NCBI GenBank assembly: GCA_949398305.1
Contig: CASLVD010000013.1
Coordinates: forward strand, 1 to 35,174
Direction of reading: 5' to 3'
DNA: 35,174 nt
Source: an uncultured Candidatus Melainabacteria bacterium
GTDB taxonomy: Bacteria; Cyanobacteriota; Vampirovibrionia; Gastranaerophilales; Gastranaerophilaceae
Part shown: positions 31,267 through 35,174 of the stretch, one piece after another
Numbering within the stretch: the stretch's first letter is position 1
Layout: each line of letters starts with the position of its first letter
Made by a program: the position numbers and the translations under genes
The notes under the pieces: generated by a model
Database searches by the model: none
Told to the model about the DNA's origin: nothing
Seen by the model: only the letters and a program-made list of their open reading frames with translations

Positions 31267-33084
31267 TTAAACAGAAATTTCTTGATTTTTAAATTGCATA
31301 TCGTAAAGGTGTTTGTAATTACCGTCTTTAATATTCATCAACTCCACGTGAGTCCCGAGTTCTACAAGTTCACCTTCATTAATTACCGCAATTCTGTCGG
31401 CATTGTTTATTGTCGAAAGTCTATGCGCGATTACGAAAACTGTTTTGTTCTGCATTAAGTTATCAAGAGCTTTTTGAACAATTGCTTCTGATTCATTGTC
31501 AAGAGCTGATGTTGCTTCATCTAAGATTACAATCGGTGCATCTTTAATCATTGCTCTTGCAATCGCAACGCGCTGTCTTTGACCGCCTGATAAGGAAGCT
31601 CCGCGCTCTCCTACATATGTATCAATTCCGTTTTCAAGTGTTGATAAAAATTCATCAAGGTGCGCCATTTTTATTACTGTATTTATTTCATCTTCTGTGG
31701 CATTAGGTTTTCCCATCAAAATATTTTCCCTGATTGAACCGGAAAATAAGAAATTATCCTGAAAAACAAATGATATATTATCTCTAAGACTTTCAATATC
31801 AATATTTCTTATATCTATTCCGTCAAATTTTACAGAACCGCTTTTGATATCGTAAAATCTGGGCAGCAGGTTTACTGTTGTACTTTTTCCGCCGCCGGAA
31901 TTTCCCACAAGTGCTATAGTTTCACCTTTATTAACGTGAAGCGTGAAGTCTTTTAGTACAGGAACATCCTGTTCATATTCAAACCATACGTTTTCAAAAT
32001 CTATAGACGATTTTAAATCACTCATTTTTATGGCATTTTTAGAATTTTCAATATGCGGAACTAAATCAAATAACTCAAAAACCCTGCCTAAAGCGACAAA
32101 TGTTGTTTGAAGATCAGTTAAAGTTCTTCCGAGGTTTTTAACCGGTTTGTATAATAACAATAAAGATGTGACAAAAGAAGCAAAACTTCCTGCTGTCATT
32201 TCGCCTTTTATGATAAGCGAATTCCCGTAAAACATTACAAAAGCTATACCGATAGAACAAATAAAATACATTATCGGTGACATCCAGCCAACTCTTTTGG
32301 TAAGCGACATTGTTAAATTAAACTGAGTTTTAATTTGTTTTTCAAATTTATTATTTTGTAATTTCTGCAGGTTATAAGCTGTCATTATTTTGTTTCCTGC
32401 AAAGGTTTCGTTGAAGTTTGTAGTCATATCTCCGCCGACAACCATTGTTGCATTAGAAACTTTTTTAATTCTTTTTCTTAAAAATACAACAGGTGTAATC
32501 GCAATAGCCATGATACCGACACCGATGATTGCCAGTTTCCAGGAATTATATAAAAGAACGCTTACAAGTCCAACAATTCCGAAAATTGTCATGATAAACG
32601 TTCTGATGGTATTTATTATATTTTTGGAAGCAGTTTCAGGGTCTGTGAAAAACCTTGTTAAAACGAGACCTGAAGAGTTTATATCGTAGAATTTAGGGTC
32701 TAAAGATGTTAGTTTTTTAAATAATTCAATTTTTAAAGAGTTTGATATTTTATTTCCTGTCCAATCTGTAAGGTAGTTGTTTGCGTATTTTAAAACCCCT
32801 TGAACTACAGCAAAAAGTACAATTCCAAAAGGAATTGCTATTGCAAGAACATTTTGTTCCAGAGTAAAACTTCCGATTGTCCAGGATTTGCCGTTGATTA
32901 CACAATCCATATAAGGTTTTAGGGCAAATGCAACAACCCCGTCTAAAAGGCCCAGAGGAATAGCGATAAGTATGTTTAAAAAAATTCTTGACAGATGCGG
33001 TTTTATAAACGGTGCAATTTTTTTTGTCAAATAACCGTATCTGAATGCGTCTTTAGATAACGTATCTTTTAATTTATATTCCAT
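31267..33084 (-). CDS. ABC exporter, MsbA-like (fused membrane and ATPase domains)
   Basis: 605 residues. Six membrane helices are expected at ~20-330, and the ATPase domain follows. Walker A is GNSGGGKST near 393, the signature LSGGQRQRVA near 498, Walker B IVILDEATSALD near 520 and the switch His in IAHRLS near 553. This is the type IV (half-transporter) layout of MsbA and related lipid or drug exporters. MsbA flips lipid A precursors in diderms; the substrate here is not proven. AGGGATGAG precedes the ATG. It lies between the CHAP and hydrolase genes on the same strand. Confidence 0.93.
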   Translation of the reverse strand: MEYKLKDTLSKDAFRYGYLTKKIAPFIKPHLSRIFLNILIAIPLGLLDGVVAFALKPYMDCVINGKSWTIGSFTLEQNVLAIAIPFGIVLFAVVQGVLKYANNYLTDWTGNKISNSLKIELFKKLTSLDPKFYDINSSGLVLTRFFTDPETASKNIINTIRTFIMTIFGIVGLVSVLLYNSWKLAIIGVGIMAIAITPVVFLRKRIKKVSNATMVVGGDMTTNFNETFAGNKIMTAYNLQKLQNNKFEKQIKTQFNLTMSLTKRVGWMSPIMYFICSIGIAFVMFYGNSLIIKGEMTAGSFASFVTSLLLLYKPVKNLGRTLTDLQTTFVALGRVFELFDLVPHIENSKNAIKMSDLKSSIDFENVWFEYEQDVPVLKDFTLHVNKGETIALVGNSGGGKSTTVNLLPRFYDIKSGSVKFDGIDIRNIDIESLRDNISFVFQDNFLFSGSIRENILMGKPNATEDEINTVIKMAHLDEFLSTLENGIDTYVGERGASLSGGQRQRVAIARAMIKDAPIVILDEATSALDNESEAIVQKALDNLMQNKTVFVIAHRLSTINNADRIAVINEGELVELGTHVELMNIKDGNYKHLYDMQFKNQEISV

Positions 33085-33137
33085 AAGCTCATCCCTAATT
33101 CTGTTTACTTTGTCATTATGGCATAAACTTTACGGAT

Positions 33138-34037
33138 TTACAAATTTTCTAAAATATTTGCAATCGCTTCAACTTTTTTACTGTCAACTTTATGTCCCCC
33201 TGTCGGCAGGCAAATGAAGTTTTTGAAAATTCCTCTTTTCCTTGCTGTTTTTACAAGTTTGCGGGCATGGATTATTGGAGTTACAGAGTCGTTTTTAGAC
33301 TGTATAATGTATGTCGGAACTTTTGTTTTGTTAAGCTTATTTATGGAATTAAAACATAAAGAGTAAAGCCATCTCAATGGTTTTACATGTTCTGTTGTTT
33401 TATATATAGGTTTTGGAATGCCTTCTCCTATTTGTTTATGAATAGCAAACCTTTCGCCAATGTTAGATAAATTTGTAATAGGACATATTAATATTAGAGA
33501 TTTAAGATTTTTGTGTTTGCTTGCGAGGTTAGTGGCAAGAGCTCCGCCCATGCTGTGACCTATTAGGATAATATTTTCAGGGCTTATTCCTTTTTCTTCT
33601 GTTAAGTACTTGTAGGCTCTGTCAACATCTGCTCTTAATTTGTCTTCAGAAATTTTTGCTTTCGGATTTATTCCGTAGCCGCGGTATTCCGGTGCGAAAA
33701 CGCCGAATCTCTTGCTTAGAATTGTTTTATATAATGGCTGGTAGTCATAAACATTTTGTGCCATTCCGTGTAGAAACATGACATAAGTTTTTGAGCCTGA
33801 CGGGTTTATATCTAATGCCGAAATTAATGTGTTCTTCTTACTTTTCATCCAAATTGTGTTGACAAAAGGTGCTATATCTTCACTTAATTCAGTTATGTGT
33901 AAACCGGAATTCTGCGCAGATTTGTTAAAATATCGGTTAGAATATCGTGAAATAGGGTTTAGCACATTAAATGATTTAATGCCGCCTTGAAATGTTATAT
34001 TTTTGCTATTGTAAGAAGAAATGGCTAAATTATTCAT
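33138..34037 (-). CDS. alpha/beta hydrolase with N-terminal F-x-G motif
   Basis: 299 residues from the ATG at 34037. The frame is open to 34178, but the first part would run into the tRNA-Leu region, and the likely -10 (minus strand, 34116-34121) lies downstream of the first two ATGs, so they are excluded. An alternative start at 34103 would be nearly leaderless; the chosen one has AGG 7-8 bases upstream. Residues 14-18 (ITFQG) carry the F-x-G motif. The hydrolase fold has FLHGMAQN (oxyanion), nucleophile S162 in IGHSMGGA, D250 (SKNDSVTP) and H282 (GGHKVDS). It looks like a monoacylglycerol-lipase or esterase type. No signal peptide; substrate unknown. Confidence 0.85.
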   Translation of the reverse strand: MNNLAISSYNSKNITFQGGIKSFNVLNPISRYSNRYFNKSAQNSGLHITELSEDIAPFVNTIWMKSKKNTLISALDINPSGSKTYVMFLHGMAQNVYDYQPLYKTILSKRFGVFAPEYRGYGINPKAKISEDKLRADVDRAYKYLTEEKGISPENIILIGHSMGGALATNLASKHKNLKSLILICPITNLSNIGERFAIHKQIGEGIPKPIYKTTEHVKPLRWLYSLCFNSINKLNKTKVPTYIIQSKNDSVTPIIHARKLVKTARKRGIFKNFICLPTGGHKVDSKKVEAIANILENL

Positions 34038-34096
34038 TATTCTACCTGTATATCTTGTAGGATATCTAAAATATACTAAATTTTCAAGATTTATAC

Positions 34097-34123
34097 TTGA
34101 CATTGTAAATTGGTTATTATACA
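34097..34123 (+). promoter_or_regulatory. likely promoter of tRNA-Leu
   Basis: TTGACA at 34097-34102 and TATACA at 34118-34123 with a 15-base spacer, 30 bases before the tRNA. The spacer is short, so confidence is moderate. It overlaps the divergent hydrolase promoter. Confidence 0.45.
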
Positions 34124-34144
34124 TTAGATATTGTCCTAAGACAA
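34116..34144 (-). promoter_or_regulatory. likely promoter of the hydrolase gene
   Basis: On the minus strand TTGTCT, 17 bases, then TATAAT. A transcription start near 34109 gives either a leaderless start at 34103 or a ~70-base leader to 34037. Confidence 0.5.
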
Positions 34145-34153
34145 CACACGCGT

Positions 34154-34235
34154 GGGCGTGTGGTGGAATGGTAGACACGCTAGTCTTAGGAACTAGTGCG
34201 AAAGCATGGGAGTTCGAGTCTCTTCACGCCCACCA
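34154..34235 (+). tRNA. tRNA-Leu (anticodon UAG)
   Basis: GGGCGTG pairs with CACGCCC as acceptor stem, and CCA is encoded at 34233-34235. The anticodon stem is CTAGT/ACTAG around CTTAGGA, giving anticodon TAG at 34187-34189. The long variable arm TGC-GAAA-GCA marks a class II tRNA, and the T arm contains GTTCGAGTC. It reads CUA and, by wobble, other CUN codons. Confidence 0.97.
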
Positions 34236-34241
34236 TTTTAA

Positions 34242-34270
34242 AAAGAACCTTGTATGAGGTTCTTTTTTTT
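34242..34270 (+). terminator. terminator after tRNA-Leu
   Basis: AAAGAACCT-TGTATG-AGGTTCTTT, a 9-bp perfect stem followed by TTTTT. Confidence 0.92.
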
Positions 34271-34335
34271 TGTTAGAAATGTGGGGCAGAATCGACTCGA
34301 AAGTAGTTTGATTTAGTTGAAATCAAATAACCTAG

Positions 34336-34362
34336 TTAGACGCCTATGTGTCTAGTTTTTTT
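34336..34362 (+). terminator. second terminator-like hairpin downstream of tRNA-Leu
   Basis: TTAGACGC-CTAT-GTGTCTAG pairs over 8 bases with two G-T pairs and is followed by TTTTTTT. There is no gene between it and the tRNA terminator, so it may end an unseen short RNA or back up the first terminator. The rest of 34271-34487 shows no gene. Confidence 0.6.
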
Positions 34363-34487
34363 GTATTACAAATATTTAATGTTTTTTATTTTGTAAAGAT
34401 TTTGTGATAATATGAACAGGAGGAGCAAGAAAAAGTATTTGTATATGTTATATAATATATAAATAGTTTTATAAAGGAAATTTTATT

Positions 34488-34649
34488 ATGGTATTATATG
34501 AACCAGTTATTGGGAATAATGTTTTTAATAATATTATTGACTATCCTGAGTTGATTAAGTTTATTAATGACGGAGATTTAAAAAAAGAATACGAAAAATG
34601 TATGGCTGAACGTAAAGAGAGAAGTAAAAATGGCCAGAACAAGAGCTAG
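34488..34649 (+). CDS. 53-residue protein of unknown function
   Basis: Begins MVLYEPVIGNNVFNNIIDYP, is acidic and helical in the middle (ELIKFINDGDLKKEYEK), and ends basic (AERKERSKNGQNKS). AAGGAA lies 9 bases before the ATG. Its 3' end overlaps the start of the TPR gene by 20 bases in another frame, so the two are translated together. No known family. Confidence 0.7.
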   Translation: MVLYEPVIGNNVFNNIIDYPELIKFINDGDLKKEYEKCMAERKERSKNGQNKS

Positions 34650-35174
34650 GCAAAGACATCCTTTAGTTTTAAGAGAGAAGGATACAAAGAAATTATTTAG
34701 CGAAAAAAGATATTTAGAAATTATTGCAATAAAAAATAAAATTAAAACTATGCTTGATGCAGAATTTTTAAATTATTCATATTTCAATAATAAAGTTTCT
34801 TGTCTGTTGTATACAGGATTAAGTTATGCCGAAATAGGCTTTTATAAAAATGCATATAAAACTTTTTCAGAAATTCATGAAAAATTAAGTCAGTTAAAGC
34901 GGGCAAGAATATCTTGGACTCAAATAAAAAGATATCCTGCAAGCAAAGAATATTTAAATATGGCGAATGAAGCTTTGTCAATGATAAAAGAACAAATAGA
35001 TTTTTTTAATAAAAATAATTACATAATCTATTTATCTAATATTGCTTATGTTTGTTATAAATTAGGAAATTATGATGATGCAATTGTATATTATAAAAAA
35101 GCTCTCTGTCGCGATAGTAAAGATATACAATTAAATTTAGGAATAGCACAGGCACAGTATTATCATTATCGAAG
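34630..35174 (+). CDS. TPR-repeat protein, 3' truncated by window edge
   Basis: Open from the ATG at 34630 to the window end, 181 residues visible. It starts MARTRARQRHPLVLREKDTK, a basic segment, then helical pairs. A TPR-type unit is clear at ~137-170: NIAYVCYKLGNYDDAIVYYK followed by KAL; earlier helices (GLSYAEIGFYKNAYKTFSE) look like another TPR. TPR repeats mediate protein-protein contacts. GAGAGAAG lies 6 bases before the ATG. It overlaps the 34488 gene and forms an operon with it. Confidence 0.8.
   Translation, partial: MARTRARQRHPLVLREKDTKKLFSEKRYLEIIAIKNKIKTMLDAEFLNYSYFNNKVSCLLYTGLSYAEIGFYKNAYKTFSEIHEKLSQLKRARISWTQIKRYPASKEYLNMANEALSMIKEQIDFFNKNNYIIYLSNIAYVCYKLGNYDDAIVYYKKALCRDSKDIQLNLGIAQAQYYHYR

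Noticed and set aside
34038-34178. Longer N-terminus of the hydrolase reading frame, up to 34178
   Set aside because: It runs to within two bases of the tRNA-Leu 5' region and lies upstream of the likely -10 element; the inner ATG at 34037 has a ribosome binding site and fits the F-x-G spacing.
34154-34363. tRNA-Leu 3' end as an attachment site of a genomic island
   Set aside because: No second copy of the tRNA 3' end and no integrase are in the window; the right edge is too close to judge.

Overview
The window is AT-rich, gene-dense bacterial DNA with a mixed-strand layout and short intergenic gaps. The mix of genes is that of a diderm (an MCE/MlaD lipid-transport subunit, an MsbA-like exporter, signal-peptide proteins) that also carries Rex, type III pantothenate kinase and several orphan type IV pilin-like proteins. 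This fits a non-photosynthetic relative of cyanobacteria (Gastranaerophilales / Melainabacteria) from a gut-like setting. That placement is inferred from gene content and style, not from a 16S gene, which is absent here. I see no prophage, IS transposase, CRISPR array or rRNA; one tRNA-Leu(UAG) lies near the right end.

Layout. 1-2.8 kb: the 3' part of a pilin-like gene, converging on mlaD-like and folP genes. 2.8-4.2 kb: two lineage-type unknown proteins. 4.2-4.5 kb: a repeat-rich gap. 4.4-7.2 kb: a radical SAM protein translationally coupled to a small zinc ribbon, then obgE and a 54-residue unknown. 7.3-9.5 kb: two unusual low-complexity or structural-looking proteins, each closed by a terminator. 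9.6-12.5 kb: uvrA. 12.5-13.6 kb: a paralogous pair of exported proteins. 13.6-13.9 kb: an intergenic repeat element. 13.9-16.3 kb: a TerC/DUF475 membrane protein and ahcY. 16.5-20.6 kb: a giant GH13-like protein. 20.6-21.7 kb: ychF. 21.8-24.5 kb: a cluster of very small proteins, interrupted by a pilin-like gene with a G10 tract. 24.6-25.8 kb: a tuf gene standing alone. 26-30.4 kb: a small protein, coaX, an XRE regulator, a third pilin-like gene, rex divergent from a thioesterase-rluB-coaE operon. 30.4-34.2 kb: a CHAP amidase, an ABC exporter and an alpha/beta hydrolase. 34.2-35.2 kb: tRNA-Leu, a small protein and a TPR protein running off the end.

The most interesting content is not in the housekeeping genes. 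(1) Five promoters share an identical 14-bp core (AAATACTTTATATA) with GCAAT placed exactly 19 bp upstream of its TATATA; they serve small unknown proteins, a ribbon-helix-helix protein and a CHAP amidase, which looks like a regulon. (2) The small proteins share an ITVKEYV-type N-terminal motif and a TNAKI-x-E-x-LL C-terminal tail; the tail is also found on the ribbon-helix-helix protein. (3) Five otherwise unrelated proteins without signal peptides carry an F-x-G motif near the N-terminus. (4) A pilin-like gene has a G10 tract just after its start codon and an in-frame repeat insertion, which predicts phase variation.

Four genes were found by reading the sequence directly: the zinc ribbon at 5383-5550, the small protein at 6988-7152, the ITV protein at 23655-23825, and the adjacent small and TPR genes at the right edge. 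Several start codons were moved inward on the basis of ribosome binding sites.
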